A stretch of 64,000 bases of DNA from positions 70,109 through 134,108 of the forward strand of contig JAPPMB010000164.1 in NCBI GenBank assembly GCA_028819255.1. Direction: 5' to 3'. Each line of letters starts with the position of its first letter. Position 1 is the first letter of the stretch. Both the position numbers and the translations under genes were made by a program. Positions 19,526-28,292 of this stretch are shown here, in pieces. The DNA is from Bryobacterales bacterium. GTDB taxonomy: Bacteria; Acidobacteriota; Terriglobia; Bryobacterales; UBA6623. The notes under the pieces are model-generated. The model was not told where the DNA came from. It saw nothing but the letters and a program-made list of their open reading frames with translations, and did not search any database.

Positions 19526-20476
19526 GTGTATCCGCCCTTTGTGAGCCTCGCGAATCTTCGAGCATTCCGCAGCTCGGACCTCGAGCCGGTTCTGGAAGCG
19601 CAGGCGCTTCACTGGCAGCGACATTTTCGCTGGGACCGCCGTTTTGCAATGGGAGAGGTCCGCCGCCTTCTCGACCGCCGCCTTCTCTCCGGTCGGGTGC
19701 TCGTGAGCGGGCGCTCTCCGATCGGGTACGCCCACTATTTCCAGGAGGGCGGGCGGGCGGTCCTCAGCGACCTGTTCGTCACCGGCGATGCGGATCCGCA
19801 GGCAACGCGACTCCTGCTGGAAGGCACGCTCAACGGCGCGTGCCTGCAATACGGGGTCCGACGGGTGGAGGGGCAGCTGCTGTGCCTCGACCCTGCTTTG
19901 GGAGTTCGCGCAGCGGTTTCCGGCGAGCTGCGGGAGTTTCCGAGAGACCTGATGCTCAAGAGCGACCTCTCCACTCCCCCTGCGCCGCCGAACGCGATCG
20001 GAACCGTGACCTTTCTGGGCTGGTCGGAGGAGGTTCTGCACCGTGCGGCCAGACTGCTGGCAGCGAGCTATCGGGGACACGTCGACGCCCTGATCAACGA
20101 GGAGTATGCGGGCGACTCGGGAAGCCGGTGCGCGCTGGCCCGATGCACGCGGACGCCGCCTCGCGGCCAGTTTCTTCCGGCCGCCGGGATCGTGGCCCGG
20201 AAGTCCGGCTCGTCCGCACTGGCGGGCATGTGCCTCGGAAGCATGGTGTCAGACGGTGTGGGCCATATCGCGCAACTGTGTGTCGAGCCGGAATCTCAGG
20301 GCCTCGGGCTCGGATCGGAACTTCTCCGGCGCACCATGCGCGCCCTTGCCCGGGCGGGATGCGATTCGGTGACGCTTACCGTCACGGCATCGAACTCGAG
20401 GGCCGTGCGGCTCTACGAGCGCCACGGCTTCCGCACCATTGCCACGTTTCCCGCCCTCGTCTGGCAAAGGATCTGA
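19526..20476 (+). CDS. GNAT-family acetyltransferase
   Basis: A 316-residue protein with a C-terminal GNAT domain: HIAQLCVEPESQGLGLGSELLRR carries the acetyl-CoA loop (Q/R-x-x-G-x-G/A), followed by VTLTVTASNSRAVRLYERHGF. The first half (residues 10-160) looks like a second, divergent GNAT repeat (VLSDLFVTGDADPQATRLLL). The start is GTG 19526 (or GTG 19541). Substrate unknown. A 79-base gap separates it from the thiolase. Confidence 0.8.
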   Translation: MYPPFVSLANLRAFRSSDLEPVLEAQALHWQRHFRWDRRFAMGEVRRLLDRRLLSGRVLVSGRSPIGYAHYFQEGGRAVLSDLFVTGDADPQATRLLLEGTLNGACLQYGVRRVEGQLLCLDPALGVRAAVSGELREFPRDLMLKSDLSTPPAPPNAIGTVTFLGWSEEVLHRAARLLAASYRGHVDALINEEYAGDSGSRCALARCTRTPPRGQFLPAAGIVARKSGSSALAGMCLGSMVSDGVGHIAQLCVEPESQGLGLGSELLRRTMRALARAGCDSVTLTVTASNSRAVRLYERHGFRTIATFPALVWQRI

Positions 20477-20546
20477 CCGGCCGCTCTCCGGGATCGATTA
20501 GCGCGTCCCGGCAGGGAGCAACTAGAGTAGGTTGCAGGCACTTCAC

Positions 20547-21560
20547 ATGCGGATCGGCGTGATCGGACTCGGATTCATGGGCAGCACCCACCTCGAAGCG
20601 TACGAGAGGGTGCGAGGCTTCGAGCTGGCGGCCATCTCCAGCTCCAGCAGGAAGAAGCGGGCCGGCGACCTCAGCGACGTGGGCGGCAATCTCGGTACGG
20701 GTGCGGGTGTCGTCGACTTCGGCGGCGCCGCGCGCCATGCCCGGGCGGCGGACCTGATCGACGATCCCGCGGTCGAAGCCGTCGACATCTGCACTCCCAC
20801 GCACCTGCACAAGCCTCTCGCGCTCCAGGCGCTTGCTGCGGGGAAACACGTGCTGGTCGAAAAGCCCATGGCCCTGTGCGGCGAGGACTGCGACGAGATG
20901 CTCCGGGCCGCGCAGGCCGCTGGCCGTGTTCTGATGGTCGCGCAGGTGCTGAGGTTCTTTCCGGAGTACGCGGCGGCGCGCTCGATGATCCGGGCGGGCG
21001 GGATCGGCGCAGTGAGAGCGGCTCTTTTCCGCCGGCGCTGTGCCGCTCCCGCGTGGGGGCGGTGGCTCAAGGACCCGGCCCGAAGCGGCGGGGGTGTCCT
21101 GGACCTGCTGATTCATGACTTCGACTTCTGCCAGCACCTCCTCGGCGCGCCCCGCACGGTCAGTGCCGTCGGTTCGGAGGACCTCGAGGCGGGAATCGAC
21201 TTTGCGGAGGCCAGGCTCGACTACGGTGACGGCGTCCCCGTTCTGATCACGGGCGGCTGGCACCATCCCGAGAGCTTCCCGTTCTCGATGGAGTTCACGA
21301 TCATCTGCGAGGGCGGGACGCTCGACTACAGTTCCGAAAAGGAGGGGCTGAGGCTCCACAGGTCGGACGGCGAGGCTGTGAACGTGGAGCTGCCGGAGCA
21401 GGACGGTTTCGTGGCCGAACTGCAGGCCTTTGTGGATGCGTGTTCGACCGGCGAGCCTCCCGAGGTCTGCCGTCCCGAGGACTCGGCGGAGGCGGTCCGC
21501 ATGGCTCTTGCGATGAATCGCTCCAGAGCCCAGGGAGGGGAGGCGGTGCCGGTGCGGTGA
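20547..21560 (+). CDS. Gfo/Idh/MocA family oxidoreductase
   Basis: A 337-residue NAD(P)-dependent dehydrogenase acting on sugars or inositols. N-terminal Rossmann motif IGVIGLGFMGSTH, the strand AVDICTPTHLHKPLALQAL, the EKP catalytic-lysine motif (VLVEKPMAL), and the C-terminal sheet with GGWHHPESFPFSMEFTIIC. Substrate unknown, but it converges with a minus-strand glycan operon and leaves only 4 bases between the stops, which fits a sugar-related role. Confidence 0.9.
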   Translation: MRIGVIGLGFMGSTHLEAYERVRGFELAAISSSSRKKRAGDLSDVGGNLGTGAGVVDFGGAARHARAADLIDDPAVEAVDICTPTHLHKPLALQALAAGKHVLVEKPMALCGEDCDEMLRAAQAAGRVLMVAQVLRFFPEYAAARSMIRAGGIGAVRAALFRRRCAAPAWGRWLKDPARSGGGVLDLLIHDFDFCQHLLGAPRTVSAVGSEDLEAGIDFAEARLDYGDGVPVLITGGWHHPESFPFSMEFTIICEGGTLDYSSEKEGLRLHRSDGEAVNVELPEQDGFVAELQAFVDACSTGEPPEVCRPEDSAEAVRMALAMNRSRAQGGEAVPVR

Positions 21561-21564
21561 TCCG

Positions 21565-23190
21565 CTACCGCTCCCCGCGCCAGAACGCCCGCTCGGTCGC
21601 CGCTAGCAGGGCCATGGCGCCTCCGCGGTCGTCCCGGCCAAGGATTGCTTCGCGGTCGAGGTAGGCCCGCAGCGAGTCCTGCCTGCCCGTGCTGCGACAG
21701 ACATCCACCAGCGTCGCGTCGGACTTCACGCGGGCGTTCACCGCCCTCCACGCCGCCTCTGCCACGGCTTCGTACGGATCCCGATCAAGCCAGCCCCGCC
21801 GCAGGCCGCGGGTGACCGCGAATCCGATCATCGCCGTAGACGTGAACTCCCGGTAGCTCTCGGGGCGGTCGACAACCTGGTGCCATGCGCCCGTGGGATC
21901 CTGGTGCCGCGCCAGAGCCGCAATGTGTGCCCTGAAGGACTCGAGGACCTCCGCGAACCCGGGATCGTCCTCAGGCCAGGCGGAAAGGGCAAGCGCGAGG
22001 CCGAGCGCCGGGAATCCGTTTCCTCGGCCCCAGGCGGCATGGTCCAGCGGCGAATGCCGATACAGGCCGTCGGGCCGGAGGTCGAGGGCCTGCATGAACC
22101 GCAAGTGACGCAACGCCATTCGAAAGTAGCGGCTCTCGCCGGTGGCCCCGCCGACCCGCGCCAGAATGGCGCAGCCCATGAAGACCGAGTCGCTCATCTC
22201 GTTGTGGAACGGCATGGACGGCTTCAGCGTCCCGTCGGGATTGAAGCCGAGCTCCGCGGCCGACTTCGCCAGCTCCAGATAGCGTGGCTCGCCGGTTCGC
22301 CCGAACAGTTCGGCGAAGACCAGATGTCCTGATACATGGCTCCCGGTGGGGCGGTCTCCCAGGGACGGCTTCCCATGCAGGTACGGTCGGACGATCCGCT
22401 CGACATCCGCGAGCCGGCTGGTGCCGTTGAGGTCGCCGAGCCGGAGGCGTCCGACGAGCGCAAGCGCCGGGATGTACGTCGCGGTTTCCAGTGCGTGGCC
22501 GTACTCGCTCTCCAGGATGCGCGCCACCTGGAGCGGGCTGCGCTGCAGCCTCGCCCGCAGCTCGCGACGGGCGTGCGAGGCGGGCAGGTCGCGCGCGAGA
22601 GCCGCCAGCCGCCCGAGGACATCCCGGCTCATCGAGTCCAGCGACTCTCCCTCGGTCGCGATGCGGAGCACCTCGGCTCCGACCCTGCCGACGCCGGCGG
22701 GCGTCGCCCCTCTCCGCAGCGCTTCGGCAAGGCGGCTCGGACGCTCGTCCGTCCGCAGGTCCACAACCAGGTCGGGTGCCAGCGTTCCTACGAAACGCCA
22801 GAGGTACTGCGCCTCGACGGCCTCCCCATGGTAGGCTGCGCCCGAAGGCGGGAAGGCCTCCTCCGGCGCCCGGTCCGGGAAGGCGTTCAGGAGGACGGAC
22901 AGCGAGTAGGCGATCTCGCCCGGCTGGCGCATCACCGCGGCAGCCAGGTCGACGGAGCTGTCGGCCCCGTCCAGACCGGCTACGAGGAGGATGCTCGGAG
23001 CGGAACTCGCCGGATCCAGCGCTGCCTGGGCTATCATCGCGTGGATCGGGCTGCCCGCGGCTGTCACGCCGACAGGCATCTCGATCGTCTCGGCGCCGAC
23101 CAGCGCGCAGACTGCCAGCAGCACCGCACCGGTCCCGAGAGAAAGCCCCGTCAGCCGAGCCGGGCAGAGGGCTTTCCTGCGGCAGAACAT
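21565..23190 (-). CDS. GH105/GH88-like hydrolase with peptidase-like N-terminal domain
   Basis: A 541-residue exported enzyme. Signal segment at about residues 15-33 (LSLGTGAVLLAVCALVGAE). Residues 35-170 resemble the start of M14 carboxypeptidase-type domains (VGVTAAGSPIHAMI, ILLVAGLDG) but without visible zinc ligands (no HxxE after the glycine turn). Residues about 210-535 are an (alpha/alpha)6 barrel of the unsaturated glucuronyl/rhamnogalacturonyl hydrolase type: FHNEMSDSVFMGC, AAWGRGNGFPALGLA, TGAWHQVVDRPESYREFTSTAM. It probably trims unsaturated uronic-acid oligosaccharides. Its ATG directly follows the TAG of the fucosidase gene, so the two should be translationally coupled. Confidence 0.8.
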   Translation of the reverse strand: MFCRRKALCPARLTGLSLGTGAVLLAVCALVGAETIEMPVGVTAAGSPIHAMIAQAALDPASSAPSILLVAGLDGADSSVDLAAAVMRQPGEIAYSLSVLLNAFPDRAPEEAFPPSGAAYHGEAVEAQYLWRFVGTLAPDLVVDLRTDERPSRLAEALRRGATPAGVGRVGAEVLRIATEGESLDSMSRDVLGRLAALARDLPASHARRELRARLQRSPLQVARILESEYGHALETATYIPALALVGRLRLGDLNGTSRLADVERIVRPYLHGKPSLGDRPTGSHVSGHLVFAELFGRTGEPRYLELAKSAAELGFNPDGTLKPSMPFHNEMSDSVFMGCAILARVGGATGESRYFRMALRHLRFMQALDLRPDGLYRHSPLDHAAWGRGNGFPALGLALALSAWPEDDPGFAEVLESFRAHIAALARHQDPTGAWHQVVDRPESYREFTSTAMIGFAVTRGLRRGWLDRDPYEAVAEAAWRAVNARVKSDATLVDVCRSTGRQDSLRAYLDREAILGRDDRGGAMALLAATERAFWRGER

Positions 23191-24825
23191 CTACTTGGGC
23201 CGGAGGACGACGGACTGCCCGTAGAGTCGGACCTTCGGGTGCTCGACCACGGCCCGGTACTCCCATTCGCGATGCGGGTCAGCACGGCCAAGAACCGTCG
23301 AGAACGGACCCGGGGCCGCCATGGACGTCATTTTCCGGCTCACGGGCTTCCATGGATCGTCGGGCTCGTACATCTCCGCCGTGCTCTTCCGACGGCGGTA
23401 CTCGAAACCGACCTGCACGGACGGCGCGTCGCCCAGGCTCCTCAGTTCCGCTCCCAGCTTGGCGCCCTTCGGGCCCCACAATGCTTCCGAGAGCGTCTCC
23501 ACCTCCGGCGGCTGCAGGCCGGGCGAGGCGTTCTCGATCTTCAGCACCACGGGATTGGGCCAGCGTCGGTCGTTGTACAGCCGCTGGGCCCGATAGGCCC
23601 GGATGCGCAAGCCCTCGGGCGTCTGTTCCCACTCCGTCGCGGGCGTGACGTCCGTACGGTACTCAAGCACCGTGTCGTTCTGACCCAGGACCCGGACACG
23701 GGTGTCCTCTCGGGCCGTCACGGACTTCAGTGTCACGGTCTTCCGCGTTCCCCAGGTCCAGTCGGTGCCGGGCACGAATGCGTAGACCGTGTTCCGGTCC
23801 TTGGCCTTGGTGAACCAGACGCTGCCTTCGTTGGTGATCACCCAGGGACGCACCGCACCCACCGCCTCGGCGTTCACCATGTTCCACAGCGCCATTTCGC
23901 GCATTCTCGCCTCCTGCTCGATCGCAAGCGCACCGTCGGGCTTGGGCCCGATGTTGAGCAGGAAGTTGCCGCCCTTCGCGCGAGTCTCGATCCACGCACC
24001 AATCAGCTCGCCGCCCGACTTGTAGTGCTCGTTCGTGCCGCGGTACTGCCACTGCGTGCCCATCGTCATGTTGCCCTCCCACGCCCCCTCCAGGGGGACG
24101 CCGGGGGTGTACTGCTCAGGCGTCTCGATCTCCCCTCGCGTGACGACGGTGTCGGGAGAGAGCTCCCAGATCAGCTCCTTCATTTCGGCGACGACGTCGT
24201 CCCGGGGCACGGCGGCGTTGGTCGGCGGATCAAAGAACACGACATCGATGCGCCCGTACTTCGTCATCAGTTCGCGTTCCTGCGCGAGGTTCAGCTCGAG
24301 CAGCTCCGGATTGTTCGGGGGCAGCACTTCGGGGCGAAGCCGGCTGATTAGGGTTCCCTGGCGGTACAGGAAGTGGAAGTCGTCCGGCGAGAAGTACCAG
24401 CCGACCGCGATGCCCTCGGCGCGGAAGGCCTCCGCGATCTCCGCGGCCGCATCGCGGCCGAAGGGGGTGTTCATGATGTTGAAGTCCGTCGTCGCCGTCT
24501 CGAACATGCAGAATCCCGAATGGTGCTTCGCGGTGAAGACGACGTAGCGGAAGCCCGCCAGCCTTGCCACGCGAGCCCATTCCCGCGGGTCGAACTCCTT
24601 GGGATTGAAGCTGCGCGGCAGCTCCTCGACGTAGCGCTTCAGGTAGGCCTCGTCCGCGCCCACCATGGAATGGCTGATCACCGAGGTGAGCTGGCTGTCC
24701 ACGCTCCAGTGGATGAACAGCCCGAGCCCGAGATCCCTGAACCATTCGATGCGCTCGGGCTTGTTGGCGGCCGAGGCGGCGGACAGCGCGGCCGCCAGAG
24801 AACAGACCATTGCGAATCGCTTCAT
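23191..24825 (-). CDS. Alpha-L-fucosidase, GH29
   Basis: A 544-residue exported glycosidase removing alpha-linked fucose. Signal peptide at residues 1-20 (FAMVCSLAAALSAASA). GH29 marks: RIEWFRDLGLGLFIHWS, ARLAGFRYVVFTAKHHSGFCMF, the nucleophile strand RIDVVFFDPPT, and GGNFLLNIGPKPDGAL. A C-terminal beta-sandwich follows (about 380-544). It is the middle gene of a three-gene minus-strand group (DUF1015, GH29, GH105-like). MKRFAMVC taken as start, since the upstream Met lies before the signal peptide's basic region. Confidence 0.93.
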   Translation of the reverse strand: MKRFAMVCSLAAALSAASAANKPERIEWFRDLGLGLFIHWSVDSQLTSVISHSMVGADEAYLKRYVEELPRSFNPKEFDPREWARVARLAGFRYVVFTAKHHSGFCMFETATTDFNIMNTPFGRDAAAEIAEAFRAEGIAVGWYFSPDDFHFLYRQGTLISRLRPEVLPPNNPELLELNLAQERELMTKYGRIDVVFFDPPTNAAVPRDDVVAEMKELIWELSPDTVVTRGEIETPEQYTPGVPLEGAWEGNMTMGTQWQYRGTNEHYKSGGELIGAWIETRAKGGNFLLNIGPKPDGALAIEQEARMREMALWNMVNAEAVGAVRPWVITNEGSVWFTKAKDRNTVYAFVPGTDWTWGTRKTVTLKSVTAREDTRVRVLGQNDTVLEYRTDVTPATEWEQTPEGLRIRAYRAQRLYNDRRWPNPVVLKIENASPGLQPPEVETLSEALWGPKGAKLGAELRSLGDAPSVQVGFEYRRRKSTAEMYEPDDPWKPVSRKMTSMAAPGPFSTVLGRADPHREWEYRAVVEHPKVRLYGQSVVLRPK

Positions 24826-24870
24826 GGCAGGCTGGTATTGTGCCACAGGATCGGCCTGCCTAGCGGCGGC

Positions 24871-26112
24871 TCAGTCAAGTTTCGCCATCACCAGGCCGCT
24901 GCGGATCTTGGGCGAGAACCAGGTCGATTTCGGAGGCATCATCCGTCGCTGGCGGCAGACGTCGACGAACTGGTCCATGCTGACAGGCGGCAGGGTCACG
25001 GCGAACCCGAACTCACCCGCGTCCACGCGTCCCCGCAGGTATGCGGCGTTGCGGTTCCCCCCGACGAACGTCAGGCGCTCGTCCCTGGGATCGGGTATCC
25101 CGCAGACCCTCTCGAAGATTCGGCGCTGCACGATGTTGGAGTCGATCGACTCCGCCGCGTTGGCAGGATCGAAGGATCCCGGGCGGGGAGAAAGCCGCAG
25201 CCACGCGCCCGGCGTGTAGAGCCCGATGCAATGCTGCCCGGTCGGCTGGTAGTCCTTCCCCGGGTCCGACTCGGACACCTCGAAGTCATCGTCAAGTGAG
25301 GAGCGCCACGCGTCGGCAGACCGCGCATTCTCCCTCACCAGGCGGTTGTAGGGCAGCAGGCCCATCCTGTGCGCAGGAAACATCACCGTGAGGAATCCTT
25401 CGAGGCCCAGCATGGCTGCAGCCGCACTGCGATGGTTGCCGTCGGCGACGTACGCAAAGGGCTCCTCCGCGAGTGCGCGAACCAGCTCGTCCCGTTCCCT
25501 GGACTCCGGGAGAAGCCGGATCAGGTGGCGGCATCCGTCCTCGGCCGCCGCTGTGAAATCCGGCGCACGCTGGTCGGAGATCTGATCGAGAAGCGCTGCA
25601 AAGCGTCCGCTGGGATCCTCAACGGCATTGTTCACCGTTCCGATAATCGCCATGGTCGAGTCGATCAGGTCCGCCCGCCCGCGCGCCTTCTTGGGCCGGA
25701 CGCCCTCGTTCCGGACGATCGTGCCGTCGGGTGTCGCGTCCGTCAGGATGTCCCTGGAGGGCGCCACGCCGCCGAGACCAATCTGCCGGGTGTCGGGCCG
25801 CTCCGGATCCTCGATCTCGTACAGGAACATCACATCGTTGAGAGTTCGCGTCAGCGGCCCGTCCTGAAGCTCGGCCATCCGACTTTGGGCGGCTTCGAGC
25901 GCTTCGTCGGAGCCCTCCACCAGCATCTCGTCGGGAGACGCAGCCGACGCGTGCGGCATGGTGATGCGCAGGACGCTGTTCGGCCGCTGCCGCAAGAGCT
26001 CGAAGATCTCAAGGTCACTCTGGAACTCGTCGTAGTTCGGGCTGGATAGAGTCTCCGCTGCCTCCGTGTCAACTGGCACCAGCGCGCGAGGAATCGGATG
26101 AAGCGTGACCAT
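24871..26112 (-). CDS. DUF1015 family protein (SbnI-type kinase fold)
   Basis: A 413-residue cytosolic protein of the DUF1015 family, to which the free-serine kinase SbnI belongs. Family marks are LVPVDTEAAETLSSPNYDEF at the start, the central FAYVADGNHRSAAAAML and the end MMPPKSTWFSPKIRSGLV. The start MVTLHPIPRA fits the family; the open frame extends upstream through an Arg-rich stretch that is unlikely to be translated. The catalytic activity is not proven for this branch. It precedes the fucosidase by 45 bases. Confidence 0.85.
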   Translation of the reverse strand: MVTLHPIPRALVPVDTEAAETLSSPNYDEFQSDLEIFELLRQRPNSVLRITMPHASAASPDEMLVEGSDEALEAAQSRMAELQDGPLTRTLNDVMFLYEIEDPERPDTRQIGLGGVAPSRDILTDATPDGTIVRNEGVRPKKARGRADLIDSTMAIIGTVNNAVEDPSGRFAALLDQISDQRAPDFTAAAEDGCRHLIRLLPESRERDELVRALAEEPFAYVADGNHRSAAAAMLGLEGFLTVMFPAHRMGLLPYNRLVRENARSADAWRSSLDDDFEVSESDPGKDYQPTGQHCIGLYTPGAWLRLSPRPGSFDPANAAESIDSNIVQRRIFERVCGIPDPRDERLTFVGGNRNAAYLRGRVDAGEFGFAVTLPPVSMDQFVDVCRQRRMMPPKSTWFSPKIRSGLVMAKLD

Positions 26113-27908
26113 GATGGGACTGCCAGGGCAGCGGGCGCGGCGCCCAGTCCCGGCTCGCAGCCAGAATTGTCGCAGAATCAGGGACTGTGCCTTGGTTTCT
26201 CGGACTGAGGGTTCCTGCCCGGCGGATTCCGCAGAAGGGGCCGGGCGGGGCGTTCCGGCACGGAATTGCGCAGAGTCGTGCTGATCAGTTGATCCTCCGT
26301 TGAGATGGCGCGGGGAGGTGCCAGCGCACTCTGGAATCTTGCCGGCCGTGGGGGAGACCGGCCCCTTGAGCCGAGCGCGGCCATGCTTCGGGCGCACCCG
26401 CTTCCGGGCCGGTAACTGGACGCTGGTGGGTTGCATCTTCGCCCGCGCGCCCTTTGCGCTCCGATACCAATGCGTAAAGGTCGAGCCCATCCATGTCCAC
26501 CCTCAGTCCGCAACAACCAGACAGAGCCTCTGCGCCGACATCGCCGAGCGGAGCAAGGCCCTCGAACGCACACCGGACGACCGCTCCGCCGCCGTCTCGC
26601 CCTATTCGGGACAATCGGGTCCTCGTTCCATAAAGCCTTTCCCCAGGACCGACGTTCCTGGGATCTCGAGGGTTCAGGCGGCAGCGGTCCGTTGGAGACG
26701 CTGGTGCAGGAGCCGAACCGGCTGCCGCTGGTGGAGCGGGCGAGTCCGTTCCGTCCGGACGCTGTCACCGTGCTTAGCCCATTCGAGAGCGCCATGGCCA
26801 AGTAGAAGGCTCTGTTGACGTCGCTCGCGGGGCGGCGATACACGGGCGGGGACTACGTCCGGCACCCGACGGACCTGGCGGCCAAGGGAGGGTCCGGAGC
26901 CTTCGATCCCGGTGCAGTGACTGGCGCACTGGCCGCTTTGGCGGCCGAACTGCGAGGTTCCGGTGCGACGCAGGCTCTGCGGGAGCTGCAGGCCCCGGAA
27001 TGGGAAGCGAACTTCCAGGACTACCTGCGGCGAATGGGCCAGCTCCCGGTCCGGGCCGTGCGCTCGGCGTTCTCCTATCCGACCTTGGCGGCCGGTGCTG
27101 CAATGCGTCGCGGCGATGGCGCTGGATCTCAAGCTGGTCCCAAAGGGGGGCCTCCCCGAGATCAAGCAGGTGGCGCGGGAGCGCGGCCGCAGCCGCTGAA
27201 TGTCCGCTCCCCATCGGTGAGATTGCCTGCAGGGCTGCGACGAGGTGGCGACCCTCGGGACAGACAACATCCAGCACTTGGGTTTCTGCGGATGCGCTCC
27301 TGTACCCCGGCGGCAGCCCAGCCCACCGGATCCGGAGATCACCGCCCTCGGGCGCTCTTTGCCAGCCGGGTTTCCTCAAGACCCGCCGGAAACGGCTGAG
27401 TCTGGCCCAATCCTGCAGCGGAAGCGAGATCGTGGCAGTCCCCGTTCCGCGCGGGCAGCGTCCCGCTCGCGAGGGGATCGTGGGCCGTGTAATGCGGGAT
27501 GGTCATGCAGCGGAGTATCGCCCACGCGAGACCTCTAGCGCTCGGAAGGGATTCTATTCGCACGGGGGCACGGCATCCTGAAGGCGTCACATCCAGGGTG
27601 CGATTCCGAGGCGAGGTGTTTCCGGGTGATCTTGTGGAAGGCGGCTATGTGTGCCGTCTTGAGAATCGACCGCACGGTCTCGCCAGACTGGCAGCAGATT
27701 CGGACGCGCAGGGCGGTGCCCGAAAACCTGTCTGCCTTCAGCGCGGCGCTGATCGCTTCGGACGCGCCCACCGCGCGCTCGCCGCAAGACCGCGCCAGTC
27801 ACCATAAGGCTTGGTAGTTGCGGCTCCTGCAATAGCGTGATGCGGCTGTGGGTTGGCGTGAAACCCTCCGGCGGCAAGCGCAGTCCTATGATTGAAGCGA
27901 GAGGTCCT
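26113..27908. other. Gene-poor, decayed region
   Basis: About 1.8 kb without an intact gene. One plus-strand stretch reads like a nucleotidyltransferase tail with an in-frame stop (separate entry). Further right a short fragment (about 27100-27198) encodes ALDLKLVPKGGLPEIKQVARERG in another frame, which could be the continuation after a frameshift. The remaining frames give no recognisable protein. The region looks like an old insertion or defence island in decay. Confidence 0.5.
26692..27039 (+). pseudogene. Possible remnant of AbiEii-like nucleotidyltransferase
   Basis: One frame reads through VTVLSPFESAMAK, an in-frame TAG (26803-26805), then KALLTSLAGRRYTGGDYVRHPTDLA and helical residues up to LRRMG. 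This matches the order seen at the end of AbiEii-type toxins: a V-L-S-P-E-E/AEKLxALL strand-helix followed by RDLYDLA. No catalytic GGTxL or DxDL segment is visible upstream, so the gene is broken whatever its origin. The assignment is a guess from one motif. Confidence 0.3.
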
Positions 27909-28268
27909 ATGCATTCGAGAGATTTTCTGAGAGGCTTGCTGATTCTCGGGCTGGCGATTCCCGTCGGTCTGGCCCAGAAGAAGTCACCCGTCAACGGAAC
28001 CTGGAACCTCAGCGTCGGAGGGCAGAGCTATCGGATCGAGTTTGTCGAGGAGGACGGCGACGTGCGTGGCACGGTAACGCTTCCCGACGGAAAGGCGATC
28101 GAGGTTGAATATGGGCTGATCTTCGGCAAGGAGCTCGAGTTCACCACTGTGGAGAACGGCGTCGAGTTCGAGTGGACCGCCGAGGTGAGCAGGAATTCGA
28201 TCAAGGGCGAGCGCGTGAATCTCGACGAGGAGACAGCGGCGCGTTTCTCGGCCAGGCGGGCGAGGTGA
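27909..28268 (+). CDS. Small secreted protein, unknown function
   Basis: A 119-residue protein with a signal peptide (FLRGLLILGLAIPVGLAQ, residues 5-22). The mature part is a short beta-rich domain (GTWNLSVGGQSYRIEFVEEDGDVRGTVTLPDGKAIEVEYGLI...ELEFTTVENGVEFEWTAEV) with the alternating pattern of a small barrel, reminiscent of lipocalin-like secreted domains. No family recognised. A purine-rich GAGAGG lies just upstream of the ATG. It converges with mqnC across a short gap holding a TGCCGG/CCGGCA hairpin. Confidence 0.7.
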   Translation: MHSRDFLRGLLILGLAIPVGLAQKKSPVNGTWNLSVGGQSYRIEFVEEDGDVRGTVTLPDGKAIEVEYGLIFGKELEFTTVENGVEFEWTAEVSRNSIKGERVNLDEETAARFSARRAR

Positions 28269-28292
28269 TTGCCGGAGGGTGGCCCGGCAGGA

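Noticed and set aside
22336-24351. Plus-strand frame of 671 codons opposite the GH105 and GH29 genes
   Set aside because: Shadow of the two glycosidase genes; codon pattern is that of the antisense strand.
26674-27342. Minus-strand open frame in the decayed region
   Set aside because: Ser/Arg/Pro-rich translation with no motif; the plus strand shows the better, though broken, similarity.
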